From Pseudomonadota bacterium (GTDB taxonomy: Bacteria > Myxococcota_A > Polyangia > Polyangiales > Polyangiaceae): DNA of 20,493 nucleotides. A program made the translations under genes and the position numbers. The stretch covers positions 1 to 20,493 of the forward strand of contig JAEZYZ010000505.1 in NCBI GenBank assembly GCA_023418705.1, in the 5' to 3' direction. The notes beneath the pieces were generated by a model. It was given only the letters and a program-made list of their open reading frames with translations, ran no database searches and was not told the origin of the DNA. Of this stretch, positions 1 to 8,984 are shown in pieces; the first letter of the stretch is position 1; each line of letters begins with the position of its first letter.

Positions 1-559
1 CCCCGACGATGTAGCGGGCCAGCGCTCGCCCGAGGGCCCGCCCGGCGGCGCGCGTCGCCTGGTCGTATCCCGCCGCGTCGCCGAGCGCGCCGGCCGCGCT
101 CGCGTATTGCTCCACGCGCCGGACGTCACCGGTGTCGCGGGTGGGCGGCGCGCCGGCCGCCTCCAGCACCCAGGCCCGGCCAAGCACCCCCACGCTGCTG
201 GCCCGGGCAAGCGGCAGCTCCGTCCCGTCGCTGGCCTCGAGCGCGGCGATGCCGGCGGCGCGCTCGTCCACGCGCAGCACCTGGACGACCAGCTGTGGGT
301 ACCCGGTCCCGAAGCGCAGCAGACCGGACCTGACGAGCTCGTCGCGAGCGCCGGCCAGCGCCGCGTGGACGACGTCCGCTTCGGGGATCAGCGCAGGGGC
401 AGCCGCGACCGCGAGCTTTTGTTCAGGCGCTCGACCCCCGTAGAGGGGACGATACCCACAGCCGCCGGCGGCCCCGCCGAACGCGGCCGCCGCCACCAGG
501 GTTGAAGCGACGACCGAGGATTTGGCTCGCCTTCGTCCGCGGCACACTTTCGAAATCAT
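1..559 (-). CDS. lptE: LptE-like LPS-assembly lipoprotein, 3' end beyond window
   Basis: Open reading frame on the minus strand with no stop through the left edge; about 186 codons are present. The ATG at 559 is followed by an arginine-rich n-region (RGRRRA), a hydrophobic stretch and a probable lipid-modified Cys34 in GGCGYRPLYGG. A cysteine followed by G-[YF]-R-P-L-Y-G is the hallmark N-terminus of LptE, the outer-membrane lipoprotein that plugs the LptD barrel and helps insert lipopolysaccharide. The lipobox (AGGC) is imperfect because position -3 is Ala. The rest is Ala/Arg/Val-rich and shows no other motif. The Shine-Dalgarno sequence is weak; a small GTTTC/GAAAC hairpin lies at 566-579 just ahead of the start. 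In many Proteobacteria lptE sits between leuS and holA; here leuS is about 5.7 kb upstream on the same strand. The family call rests on the N-terminal motif and this context. Confidence 0.72.
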   Translation of the reverse strand, partial: MISKVCRGRRRAKSSVVASTLVAAAAFGGAAGGCGYRPLYGGRAPEQKLAVAAAPALIPEADVVHAALAGARDELVRSGLLRFGTGYPQLVVQVLRVDERAAGIAALEASDGTELPLARASSVGVLGRAWVLEAAGAPPTRDTGDVRRVEQYASAAGALGDAAGYDQATRAAGRALGRALARYIVG

Positions 560-666
560 GGCCAAGTTTCACGGGAAACAACAGCTTTTCCACATCGGAT
601 CGACCGTTCAGGGACCGCGGGCGTGCAGTTGCATCTGCGCAGGGCGGGGCTGTAGGTGTCCGGCCG

Positions 667-1149
667 CTAAGCCACCTTCCGGACCTCTGGCGAGACGATA
701 GGCCCTACGGCCGACTCGTCCCCGACGGGGCGCGCGGCCGCCCGGAACTGGATGCTGGCGGCGCCGTCCTCGCGCTCGATCTCCTCGTTCAGCTCGACGG
801 CAAACCAGGCCATCGCGCGGGTCTGAGCGTAGGTGCCGTCGGCGACCAGCACGACCTGCCCGCCGCCGGCGCGTTCGATGAGCGCCGCAAGGCGCCGCAA
901 GATCTGCCGCCGCCCGTGCTGGCGCTCCGAGGAGAGGTCTCCGGTCGCCACCAGCACGGCCCGACGTGGAGCTCGGACCGCGCCCAAGCCGTCGATCCGC
1001 GCCTGGACGGCGGCGCAGAACGCCGCGTGCCCCTCGGACGGCTGCTCCGCGAGCACGGCGACATTGCTCTCGGGGCCCGCCTGCCGGTCGAGCCAGCCGG
1101 GGAACCGGGTTCCGTCTTCCATCACCACAACCGCGTCGTGTTGGCCCAT
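667..1149 (-). CDS. conserved-looking hypothetical protein, 160 aa
   Basis: I do not recognise the family. The ATG at 1149 is supported by an AGGAG ribosome binding site 6 nt upstream. The protein begins MGQHDAVVVMEDG and has no signal peptide or membrane segment, so it is probably cytoplasmic. The middle alternates short hydrophobic strands (AVLVATGDLSS, GGQVVLVADGTYAQ) with amphipathic helices (RRQILRRLAALIERA, AMAWFAVELNEEIERE), which suggests a small alpha/beta fold; this is inferred by eye. No catalytic signature is visible. It lies 107 bp upstream of the LptE-like gene on the same strand and could share a transcript with it. It is divergent from the MoxR ATPase gene, so the roughly 100 bp between them would hold both promoters. 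Codon usage matches the neighbours. Confidence 0.75.
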   Translation of the reverse strand: MGQHDAVVVMEDGTRFPGWLDRQAGPESNVAVLAEQPSEGHAAFCAAVQARIDGLGAVRAPRRAVLVATGDLSSERQHGRRQILRRLAALIERAGGGQVVLVADGTYAQTRAMAWFAVELNEEIEREDGAASIQFRAAARPVGDESAVGPIVSPEVRKVA

Positions 1150-1155
1150 CGATGA

Positions 1156-1160
1156 CTCCT
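1156..1160 (-). promoter_or_regulatory. ribosome binding site AGGAG
   Basis: On the minus strand AGGAG lies 6 nt before the ATG at 1149. It fixes the start of the 160-residue protein. It also argues against the plus-strand ATG at 1152 being the MoxR start, because that ATG would sit 2 nt from a divergent start codon and has no ribosome binding site of its own. Confidence 0.6.
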
Positions 1161-1250
1161 GCTCTGGTCGAGATCCCGGGCGATCGTTCCAGGTGCCGGG
1201 GCGCGTGGCCAAACAATCTGGAGTGTTCGAGCGGCCGCCGAACCCGGGTA

Positions 1251-3782
1251 TTGTCGAGCCCCTTGGCTTCCACCGCAAAATCCGAGCGCCTTCGGGCAGC
1301 AGCCTCCAGGTTCGCCGCGTTCTTCGACGAGCTCCGGCAGACCTTCGTCGAGCGGGAGGACGTGCTCGACCAGCTCGCGCTCGCTTTATTGTCACGCGAG
1401 CACGTGCTGGTGACGGGACCCCCCGGCACCGCCAAAAGCCGCCTGGCCTGGTCCGTCCTCGGTCGCATCGTGGACGAGAAGAGCGGCAAGCCGAGCCTGT
1501 TTGCCCGCCAATTCAGCGAGAGCACGGTGCAGACCGATCTCGTCGGGCCGATCGATTTCAAGACATTGATGGAGACCGGCCGCACCGAGCATTTCACCGA
1601 CGAAGGCATGCTGGGCGCGGTCCACGCCTTCTTGGACGAGGTGTTCGACGGGCGGGACATGTTGCTGCGGACGACGCTCAACGTGCTGCACGAACGCGAG
1701 CTGAAGCAGGGCACCCGCACGACCCGCGGCCAGATCGAGTGCGCCGTGATGACGACCAACCGCTACCTCTCCGAGGTGCTCGACGGGTCACGGGAGGCGC
1801 TGCTCGCCTTCGTCGATCGGATCGCCCACATCAGCTTCGTGCCGAAAGGCTTCGGGGAGGCCGCTCACCTGACCGACTTGCTGCGCGCGCAGGTGGCCGG
1901 GGTCCAGGAGCGGCCGCTGTCCGCGCTGCTCACCATCCAGGACGTCGACACCCTGCAAGCGGCCGTGGACGGCGTGTATTTCCCGGACGAGCTGTGTGAC
2001 GATCTGGCGGCCCTGGCGCGCTCCCTCGAACGTGAGCTCGGGGCCGCCACGCGCGCCGATCCGAGCTTTGCCCCGACGCGCTATCTCTCGACGCGGACCA
2101 TCCTACGGCTCGGGCGCACACTGCGGGCGGCCTGCGTCTATGACTGGGCGCGGCACGGCCAGCAACGTGAGCTCGTGGTCACCCGGAGCGACTTCGAAGC
2201 GCTTCGGCTGACCTTGTTGCTCTGTGGACCGAGGCTCGAGCACATCCCGGCGCTCCGACAGTTCGAAGCCGAGCCGCGCGAGCTGCGACAGCTCGACATC
2301 GTTCAGACCGAACGGGAGCTGTTCGACCGCTGTCTGGCCGCTCTACCGGCACCGAAAAAGCGTCCCAAGGTCAAGCGGCCCCCCGAAGAGGCTTTACCTC
2401 GGCTGCACACGCTGTCCGCCGCGGAGCTCCTGGAGCGCGCGCGGCGGCTCGGCGCCAGCGGATCCGAGGAGCAGCTGCAGGCGGTCACTCGAGAGCTCTC
2501 ACGCCGCGCGCTCCGGGCCGGCCTGCCGCCGGACGGCGACGGCGCGACCTTCGATCCGCTCTCCACCGGTCGCGCCCTCGACGCCATCGCCGCGGAGCTC
2601 GAGGCGGCCGCTGGCGGGCGCCTCCCCTTGGCGCGTTGGCTTCGAAGTCAGGCGCTCGACCTCATCGACGCGGCCATCGCGCTCGCGCCCGCACCTCCGG
2701 CGCTCGCTGCGTTTTCCGATCTCGCCAGCGTCGAGGCGGCGTCGGCAGCCCGGCTGCGCCGCTTGCAAGGGCTGCTCGAGGCGCGCTCGGGCTTGCTCGC
2801 TCGCGGGGCCGGCCACGGCGATCCCAGCCGCGACGATCGCCGCTGGCAGGACGCCGTGCAGCGGCTGGAGCAGGAGCTGATCGCGCTTTGGGACGCCGAG
2901 CTCGGGCGATCGCTCGGGGCGTGTCTCGAGACGACGACCCGCTCCCTGTCGTCCGTACTGCAGGCGCTGCGAGCGCCGCTCGCGGCGATGGCGACGGCAC
3001 AGCGGGAGCTCGTCGCGTTCGGCAGCCGCCCCGGAAACCTCCTGCAGCGGGTCGCCGGGCGTCGGCTGGCCCCCTTGATCGAAGCGGCCGTCCGGACCTT
3101 CGATGTGGGTGACCACGAGCGCTTGGCGGACGAGCTTCAAGACTTGCTGCGTCTGCTTTCCAGCTTCGGGCTGCGGGAGGCGCTGCCACGCGTCGACTTT
3201 ATGACGTGGCTCGGCCGGGCGCTGGTCGAAAGCGAGCCGGATCTGCCGCGCTCGAACGTCGCCGATCGTCAGGGCTACCGCGATCTGCGCCAGCGCATGC
3301 AGCGGCGTCCCATCTGCTTTCTCCTCGCGGATCTCGCGCTGACGGCCTTTCCGGATCTGGCCGAGGCCGTCGGCGACGCGCCGGATGCCCTCGGTCCGTT
3401 GAGCGCGATGTTCGGCGAATTGCCCGACGATTTGCGCTCGCGCATCGCCGCTGCCGACATCGCGCGGGTAGAGACGAGCCTGGGGGCGCTCGAGAGCTGG
3501 TGGCGACGGCTCGACGAGCCCGGCGCTCGACCCAAAGCGGCGCTCGATCGCGTCGCCGCTTCGGACTACTTCATCGTCACGCGCGACGAGGCCGCCCTGC
3601 TGCGGTTCGCGCTCGAGGCCCGCTTGCTCGACGCCCTCTTTCCCAAGACAGGCGCGGACAAGCTGCTCGCACGCATCGAGCAGCTCGACCTGCGCACGGC
3701 GGCTCGCCTGCACGCGCTCAGGGAAGCCCGCGTGGAAGCGGACTGGGCCGCGATCCGTCGCCGGCTGCAGCCGGGGCCATGA
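1251..3782 (+). CDS. RavA-like MoxR-family AAA+ ATPase with long helical C-terminus
   Basis: MoxR AAA+ ATPases are chaperone-like remodellers that work with a vWA-domain partner. Counting from the TTG at 1251 (843 aa), Walker A is GPPGTAKS at residues 56-63 and Walker B is FLDEVFD with D129-E130. Sensor 1 is in VMTTNRYL and a candidate arginine finger is in AFVDRI. The layout resembles E. coli RavA, whose partner is ViaA. After a Lys/Pro-rich linker near residue 367 come about 470 residues of predicted helix with no recognised domain, so the protein is much longer than RavA (about 500 aa). The start is uncertain: an in-frame ATG at 1152 exists but nearly touches the divergent start at 1149, and the TTG at 1251 has no clear ribosome binding site. 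The stop overlaps the start of the vWA gene by 4 bp (ATGA), implying translational coupling. Confidence 0.88.
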   Translation: MSSPLASTAKSERLRAAASRFAAFFDELRQTFVEREDVLDQLALALLSREHVLVTGPPGTAKSRLAWSVLGRIVDEKSGKPSLFARQFSESTVQTDLVGPIDFKTLMETGRTEHFTDEGMLGAVHAFLDEVFDGRDMLLRTTLNVLHERELKQGTRTTRGQIECAVMTTNRYLSEVLDGSREALLAFVDRIAHISFVPKGFGEAAHLTDLLRAQVAGVQERPLSALLTIQDVDTLQAAVDGVYFPDELCDDLAALARSLERELGAATRADPSFAPTRYLSTRTILRLGRTLRAACVYDWARHGQQRELVVTRSDFEALRLTLLLCGPRLEHIPALRQFEAEPRELRQLDIVQTERELFDRCLAALPAPKKRPKVKRPPEEALPRLHTLSAAELLERARRLGASGSEEQLQAVTRELSRRALRAGLPPDGDGATFDPLSTGRALDAIAAELEAAAGGRLPLARWLRSQALDLIDAAIALAPAPPALAAFSDLASVEAASAARLRRLQGLLEARSGLLARGAGHGDPSRDDRRWQDAVQRLEQELIALWDAELGRSLGACLETTTRSLSSVLQALRAPLAAMATAQRELVAFGSRPGNLLQRVAGRRLAPLIEAAVRTFDVGDHERLADELQDLLRLLSSFGLREALPRVDFMTWLGRALVESEPDLPRSNVADRQGYRDLRQRMQRRPICFLLADLALTAFPDLAEAVGDAPDALGPLSAMFGELPDDLRSRIAAADIARVETSLGALESWWRRLDEPGARPKAALDRVAASDYFIVTRDEAALLRFALEARLLDALFPKTGADKLLARIEQLDLRTAARLHALREARVEADWAAIRRRLQPGP

Positions 3783-6193
3783 CACCGAGGACGACGGGCG
3801 AGCACCTCGCCGAGATCGCTCGACGCATCGACGCGCTCGTCTCGGCCCAGCCCCTGGTGACGCGCCCGATCCGGCGTGCCGCCACCCGCGTGCGGCTCTG
3901 GCTCGGCTGGCGACCCCACCTTCGCACCACGGCGCTCTCGGCGCTGCACGCAGCGCGCGCCCTGTCGGGCGGACAGCCCGCGGCCTTCCCGGCGCTGCTC
4001 GGAGCCGCCGTCGCCGAGCTCGATCACAACCTGACGGAGCTCGAGCGCGCCCGTGAAGCGGACCAACCCGTCGACGGCCGCTCGGTCACGTGGCTCTGGC
4101 GCGCCTGCCGCTCCCTTCACGCCCTGTCGAAGCGATCGGGCAACGACCCAGGGAGGCCGGCGCTGGAGGTGCTCGATCCCCTCATCGACGCCCCGTCTTC
4201 CTCGGCAGACGCCGCCGCGCCGAGCTCTGCGGCGCCGCAACCCGGAGCCGCTGCGCGAGCGCGGGCCGTGGACCCGCTGCTGCTCGCGGCCCGAGCGGAG
4301 ACCGACGACCTCGAACGGCGGCGGCGGCTGCTCGAGGCCGCCCGCGAGCTCCTGTTCGACGCTGCCGCGAGCCTGTCGCTAGACGCCAAGGCTGTTTCGG
4401 ACCGGCACTTGCACATCGCGCGCGATATCGAGATCATCGATCGCCTGCAAGCGGCCGGGCTCGACCCGCGGGTGGGCCTGCGCTACCAGCTGCGCCGAGC
4501 CGCCGGACGCAACGATGCCGGGCGCGTCCACGCGGCCCTGTCCGCGCTGCACGCGTTCGCTGAGAGCAACGGCGACGCGAGGCTCGGCGAGCTCACCCGC
4601 GGCGCCCTGGACGCCTTCTGGGCGGGCAAAGACCGCCGAGACCCCGTCGAGCGCCGCCGCTCGTTGCAGCGCTCGGGGGAGGATGCCTTCGGCGAGCAGG
4701 TCATGGAGGCCATCGCCGCCGGGTATCGACAGGGGCGCAAGAACATAGGCACCCAGCGGAAAGCGGCGGTCGAGCTGGCGGCCAAGAGCTACTTCGACGC
4801 CCAGGGCGTGCCGGCCACCATCCGGGCCGCGCTGGCCGTCGACGGCTGCTTCGACGTCGGCAGCGGAGCCCTGCCGGCTCGGGCGATCGAAGAGCAGCGG
4901 CGGCCGCGCAGGGTGTCCTTCCCTACGGCCCACATGGACGTGGTGCCCACGAGCGACATCACCGACCTGCCGACCGCCATCATCGAAGATCCCCGCACCT
5001 TGATCCCTGCCCTGGCGAGCGGGCGGCTCTTGACGCGTCGCTACGCCGCCGACGAGGTCGTCCGCCGGTCACGCACGGTGTTGAAGAGCGAAGCTCGCAT
5101 CTACGTGCTGGATGGATCCGGCTCGATGCGCGGCGCGCGCGGCCGCATGCGCGACGCCATCCTGGTCGCCGAGCTCGCCACCGTCGCCGCTCGCCTGCAG
5201 GACCGCCATCGCACGCTCGACCCGGTGCTGTACTATCGCTACTTCAACGACCAGCTCGGCCCCATCTGCCGCGTGCGGAGCCAGGAGGACGCGCTCGCCG
5301 CCATCCGCGACGTGCTGTCGACCTTCCGCACCGGCGGGACCAACATCCAGCGCGCGCTGCGGTCGAGCTTCGAGCAGATCGCCGAGCAGAAGGCCACGGA
5401 TCCGGAGCTCGCTCGCGCTCAGATCGTGCTGGTGACGGACGGGCGGGCCCGGGTCAGCCAGCGGGCGGTGCTGTCGTACCGAAAAAAACTCGGTGACCTG
5501 GCGGTGGGCATCAGCATCATCGCGCTCGGCCAAGAGAACCCGGCGCTGCGCTCCCTCGCGGCGGCGCAACGTGCCATGGGTGAGCGCGTCTTCTACCAGT
5601 TTCTATCCGACGATGCGCTGGCGCAGATCGTCCAGGGTCACCCGCCGCCCGCCATCCACCCGCCCGAAGCCGTGGACGCGGCGAGCGCCCTCGATCGAAT
5701 CCGGGATCTGCTCGATCAAATCGACGCGGATCACCGCGGCGTCGACACCGATCGCATCGCTCGGACGCACGAAGAGCGGCTCGCCCTCGAGCACCTCGGG
5801 TTGTCGCTCGAGCGGGACCACGACGCCGCGGAGCGCGCGCGCTTCGAGCTGGCAGCGCGCGACCAGCGCGCGATCGAGCGCCGCTTTTCGCATTGGTTCG
5901 CCGAGGCAGCCCGCTCGGGTGCCCGCCCGTCGGTGGACCCCCCGACGGGCGGCGACGCCGACGATCTGCAGCGGTTGATCGCCGCCCTGGAGGCGGTCAC
6001 CGAAATCCTGCACGTCATCGGCGGCGACGCGCTCGAACGCCGCCTCGACGCCATCGAGGTCTTCGAGCAGCTCTTGATGGACGCCGGGCTGCCGCCGCGG
6101 CGCTACGCCGAGCTCGGCCGGCGCTTCCCCGAACGGCTCGCGCCGGCCGTGGCCGCCGTCCGCGCCGCCGCCGATGCTGGCGCGTGTCCCTGA
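3779..6193 (+). CDS. vWA-domain protein, ViaA-like partner of the MoxR ATPase, 804 aa
   Basis: The ATG overlaps the stop of the ATPase gene. The N-terminal 400 residues are helical and unrecognised, including an Ala/Ser/Pro-rich linker around residues 140-165. A vWA domain follows with a complete metal-ion-dependent adhesion site: DGSGS at residues 445-449, T521 in RTGGTN, and D554 in VTDGRA. Such domains bind a divalent cation and mediate protein contacts. After the vWA domain come about 200 further residues, helical and charged, with no known motif. E. coli ViaA also has a late vWA domain but is about 480 aa, so this protein is enlarged at both ends. No signal peptide or membrane segment is seen, so it is probably cytoplasmic. 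ATPase plus vWA partner in one operon is the standard MoxR arrangement; the substrate is unknown. Confidence 0.87.
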   Translation: MTPRTTGEHLAEIARRIDALVSAQPLVTRPIRRAATRVRLWLGWRPHLRTTALSALHAARALSGGQPAAFPALLGAAVAELDHNLTELERAREADQPVDGRSVTWLWRACRSLHALSKRSGNDPGRPALEVLDPLIDAPSSSADAAAPSSAAPQPGAAARARAVDPLLLAARAETDDLERRRRLLEAARELLFDAAASLSLDAKAVSDRHLHIARDIEIIDRLQAAGLDPRVGLRYQLRRAAGRNDAGRVHAALSALHAFAESNGDARLGELTRGALDAFWAGKDRRDPVERRRSLQRSGEDAFGEQVMEAIAAGYRQGRKNIGTQRKAAVELAAKSYFDAQGVPATIRAALAVDGCFDVGSGALPARAIEEQRRPRRVSFPTAHMDVVPTSDITDLPTAIIEDPRTLIPALASGRLLTRRYAADEVVRRSRTVLKSEARIYVLDGSGSMRGARGRMRDAILVAELATVAARLQDRHRTLDPVLYYRYFNDQLGPICRVRSQEDALAAIRDVLSTFRTGGTNIQRALRSSFEQIAEQKATDPELARAQIVLVTDGRARVSQRAVLSYRKKLGDLAVGISIIALGQENPALRSLAAAQRAMGERVFYQFLSDDALAQIVQGHPPPAIHPPEAVDAASALDRIRDLLDQIDADHRGVDTDRIARTHEERLALEHLGLSLERDHDAAERARFELAARDQRAIERRFSHWFAEAARSGARPSVDPPTGGDADDLQRLIAALEAVTEILHVIGGDALERRLDAIEVFEQLLMDAGLPPRRYAELGRRFPERLAPAVAAVRAAADAGACP

Positions 6194-6235
6194 GGTCGAT
6201 CCCGAGCTCGATCGGCCAGGCTGTCCCCGATCACT

Positions 6236-6260
6236 GCCCGCGCCCGTCACGGGCACGGGC
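6236..6260. terminator. GC-rich hairpin between convergent genes
   Basis: GCCCGCGCCC (6236-6245) pairs with GGGCACGGGC (6251-6260) with one mismatch around a GTCAC loop. It lies between the stop of the vWA gene (6193) and the stop of leuS (6266). Neither side has a T-run, so it may serve as a transcript 3'-end structure rather than a classical intrinsic terminator. Confidence 0.4.
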
Positions 6261-6265
6261 ACGGT

Positions 6266-8917
6266 TCAACCCACGATGACGTTCAAGATCCTTCCGGGGA
6301 CGTAGATCAGCTTCTTCACCGACTTTTGGCCCACATGCTTTTGCACGTTCTCGTCCGCGAGCGCCGCGGCGCGGGCCGCGGACTCGTCGGCGTCGCGCGG
6401 CAAGGTCACCCGCCCGCGCACCTTGCCATTGACCTGCACCGGCATCTCCACCACCGCGTCGACCGTGAGCGCGGGATCGTAGGACGGCCAGGGAGCATCG
6501 GCGATGCTCGGGGCGTGGCCGAGCACCGACCAGAGCTCCTCGGCCAGGTGCGGCGCGTAGGGCGACAGCAACAGCACGAGCTTCTCGACCGCCTCGCGCG
6601 GCGGTCGCTCGAAGCCGTTCAAATGGTTGGCCAGGATCATCATGGCGCTGACGGCGGTGTTGAGCCGGAGCGCCTCGATGTCTTCGCCCACCTTCTTCAC
6701 GGTGCGGTGCACGAGCTTCGCCGTCTCTTCATCCATCGCCTCCTCGGCGACCGGGCGCGTCCCGATCGCGTGGACGCGATCGAGGAAGCGTCGCACCCCC
6801 TGGATGCCGCTGGTCTGCCAGGGCTTGACCTGCTCGAGCGGCCCCATGAACATTTCGTAGACGCGCAGGCTGTCGGCCCCCTGATCGCGCACCACGTCGT
6901 CGGGGTTGACCACGTTGCCGCGGGCCTTGCTCATCTTCTCTGCCTGCGGCGCCAAGAGGACGCCGTGCTCCGGGTGCACGGGACGGCCGTCTCGGATTTC
7001 GATCTGCGACTCGTTCAGGTGGCGAGCCTCCACCGCTTGGCCGCTGCCGACCAGGCGCAGCCCACCGTCGGGCGCCTTCTCGACCTCCGGCGAGTCCCCA
7101 TCGAGCGCGCGCACGGTGTTGCCCGCGCCGTCGAGCACCGCGTAGTAGCGGTACACTTGCCCCAAGATCATGCCCTGGTGCACGAGCTTTTGGAACGGCT
7201 CGGGGTGCTTCACGATGCCGATGTCGAACAGCACCTTGTGCCAGAAGCGAGCGTACAGAAGGTGCAAGACGGCGTGCTCCGCCCCACCGACGTAGAGATC
7301 GACCGGCATCCAGTCGTCATACGCTTGCTCGCTGAAGATGCGCTCGGTGTTGTGCGGATCCAGATAGCGCAGGTAATACCAGCACGATCCGGCCCACTGC
7401 GGCATGGTGTTGGTTTCCCGGGCGTACCAGGCCCCGTCCTTCTGGAAAAACCGCCACTCGAGGGCGCGCACCAGGGCCCCTTGCGGGTCGCCGGGCTTGT
7501 AGTCCTCCAGCGGGGGCAACAGCAGCGGCAGCTCGCTCTCGTCCACGGCGATCGGCTGCGAGTAGTCGATCTCGTAGGCGTCCCCCCGCCTGGGATCCCC
7601 GGCCGTCGTCACGGGAAAGTAGATCGGGATCGGTTCGCCCCAATAGCGCTGGCGGCTGAAGACCCAGTCGCGCAAGCGATATTGGACCTTGCGCTTGCCG
7701 ATGCCGCGCTCTTCGAGGTGCGCGATGATCTTCTGCTTCATCTCGGACGTGGGCAGCCCGTCGAACGGCCCCGAGCGCACCGCGATGCCCGGCTCGGTGT
7801 AGGCGCCGCCGAGCGGGTCGTGCAGCGCGCCATCGGGGCTCACCACCTCGACGATCGGCAGCCCGAACTTCTGAGCGAACTCGAAATCGCGTTCGTCGTG
7901 AGCCGGGACCGCCATGATCGCCCCCGTGCCGTAGGCGCCGAGCACGTAGTCGGCGGTGAAAATCGGGATCGTCTCGCCGCTCAGCGGGTTTCTGGCGTGG
8001 GCGCCGGTGAAGACGCCCGTCTTCTCCTTGTTCAGCGCCGTGCGCTCCATGTCGCTCTTTCGCGCGGCCGCCTCGACATAGCGGCTGACCTTGGCGCGCT
8101 CGGAGCTCGAGGCGATCTCGAGCGTCAGCGGATGATCCGGAGCGATGACCATGTAGGTCGCGCCATACAGGGTGTCCGGGCGGGTGGTGAAGCCTCGAAG
8201 CGCGTCCGAGCGACCCTCGATCGGAAAATCCACCTCCGCCCCTTCGCTCCGTCCGATCCAGTCCCGCTGTTTCTGTTTGGTCTCCGGCCAGTCGACGCCG
8301 TCCAGATCCTGCTCCAGCCGATCCGCGTAGGCGGTGATGCGCAGCTGCCACTGCCGGAGCGGCTGGCGCACGACCGGGTGGTTGCCGCGCTCGCTCCGCC
8401 CGTCGATGACCTCCTCGTTGGCGAGCACGGTGCCGAGCGCCGGGCACCAGTTGACGGGGATGTCCGCCTGGAAAGCCAAGCCGCGGTGAAACAGCTGGAG
8501 AAAGATCCATTGGGTCCACTTGAAGTACCCTGGATCGGTGGTGTTCACCTCCCGCGACCAGTCGTAAGCGAAGCCGAGCATCTTCAGCTGACGGCGGAAG
8601 GTGGCGATGTTCGCTGCGGTGGTGGTCGACGGGTGGGTGCCGGTCTGGATGGCGTGCTGCTCGGCGGGTAGACCGAAGGCGTCCCAGCCCATCGGGTGGA
8701 GCACGTCGAACCCCAACATGCGCTTGTGGCGGGCGACGATATCGGTCGCGGTGTATCCCTCCGGGTGCCCCACGTGCAGCCCCGACCCCGACGGGTACGG
8801 GAACATGTCGAGCACGTAGATCTTCGGGCGGCCCGCGCGCCGCACGGCTTTGAAGGTCTGCTTCGAGTCCCAGTACTGCTGCCAGCGTGACTCGATCGTT
8901 CGATGATCGTAGGCCAT
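6266..8917 (-). CDS. leuS: leucyl-tRNA synthetase
   Basis: Cytoplasmic class I aminoacyl-tRNA synthetase that charges tRNA-Leu using ATP. From the ATG at 8917 it has 883 residues, close to the usual bacterial length of about 860. The HIGH-class motif is HVGH at 48-51 in SGSGLHVGHPEGY. The CP1 editing domain is present with the threonine-rich TTRPDT at 244-249 and AVPAHDERD, whose D344 corresponds to the conserved editing aspartate. The KMSKS loop reads KMSKA at 661-665, followed by RGN. The C-terminal tRNA-binding part ends in KLIYVPGRILNVIVG. An in-frame extension upstream to 9163 is not supported, because the conserved N-terminus MAYDHRTIESRWQQYW begins at 8917. The gene is divergent from the kinase operon and convergent with the vWA gene. 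Confidence 0.97.
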   Translation of the reverse strand: MAYDHRTIESRWQQYWDSKQTFKAVRRAGRPKIYVLDMFPYPSGSGLHVGHPEGYTATDIVARHKRMLGFDVLHPMGWDAFGLPAEQHAIQTGTHPSTTTAANIATFRRQLKMLGFAYDWSREVNTTDPGYFKWTQWIFLQLFHRGLAFQADIPVNWCPALGTVLANEEVIDGRSERGNHPVVRQPLRQWQLRITAYADRLEQDLDGVDWPETKQKQRDWIGRSEGAEVDFPIEGRSDALRGFTTRPDTLYGATYMVIAPDHPLTLEIASSSERAKVSRYVEAAARKSDMERTALNKEKTGVFTGAHARNPLSGETIPIFTADYVLGAYGTGAIMAVPAHDERDFEFAQKFGLPIVEVVSPDGALHDPLGGAYTEPGIAVRSGPFDGLPTSEMKQKIIAHLEERGIGKRKVQYRLRDWVFSRQRYWGEPIPIYFPVTTAGDPRRGDAYEIDYSQPIAVDESELPLLLPPLEDYKPGDPQGALVRALEWRFFQKDGAWYARETNTMPQWAGSCWYYLRYLDPHNTERIFSEQAYDDWMPVDLYVGGAEHAVLHLLYARFWHKVLFDIGIVKHPEPFQKLVHQGMILGQVYRYYAVLDGAGNTVRALDGDSPEVEKAPDGGLRLVGSGQAVEARHLNESQIEIRDGRPVHPEHGVLLAPQAEKMSKARGNVVNPDDVVRDQGADSLRVYEMFMGPLEQVKPWQTSGIQGVRRFLDRVHAIGTRPVAEEAMDEETAKLVHRTVKKVGEDIEALRLNTAVSAMMILANHLNGFERPPREAVEKLVLLLSPYAPHLAEELWSVLGHAPSIADAPWPSYDPALTVDAVVEMPVQVNGKVRGRVTLPRDADESAARAAALADENVQKHVGQKSVKKLIYVPGRILNVIVG

Positions 8918-8984
8918 CGCGCCACCGCATAGCAGAGCTTGCCGCCCGATGCGCGCTCGCTCGGCGCCCGCGCCCTTGAACCCC

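Noticed and set aside
966..1250. N-terminal extension of the MoxR ATPase frame back to 966
   Set aside because: It overlaps the 160-residue minus-strand gene, which has a good ribosome binding site, and the extension is low-complexity Arg/Pro sequence with no family character.
1251..6193. vWA-MoxR-VMAP type ternary conflict/defence system
   Set aside because: Only the ATPase and vWA partner are present; no third VMAP-like or effector gene (protease, nuclease, TIR) lies beside them, so a housekeeping-type chaperone pair is the simpler reading.
6326..8671. 781-codon open frame on the plus strand opposite leuS
   Set aside because: leuS is certain on the minus strand. Long open frames opposite genes are expected at this GC content, and the translation is His/Arg/Val-rich with no domain.
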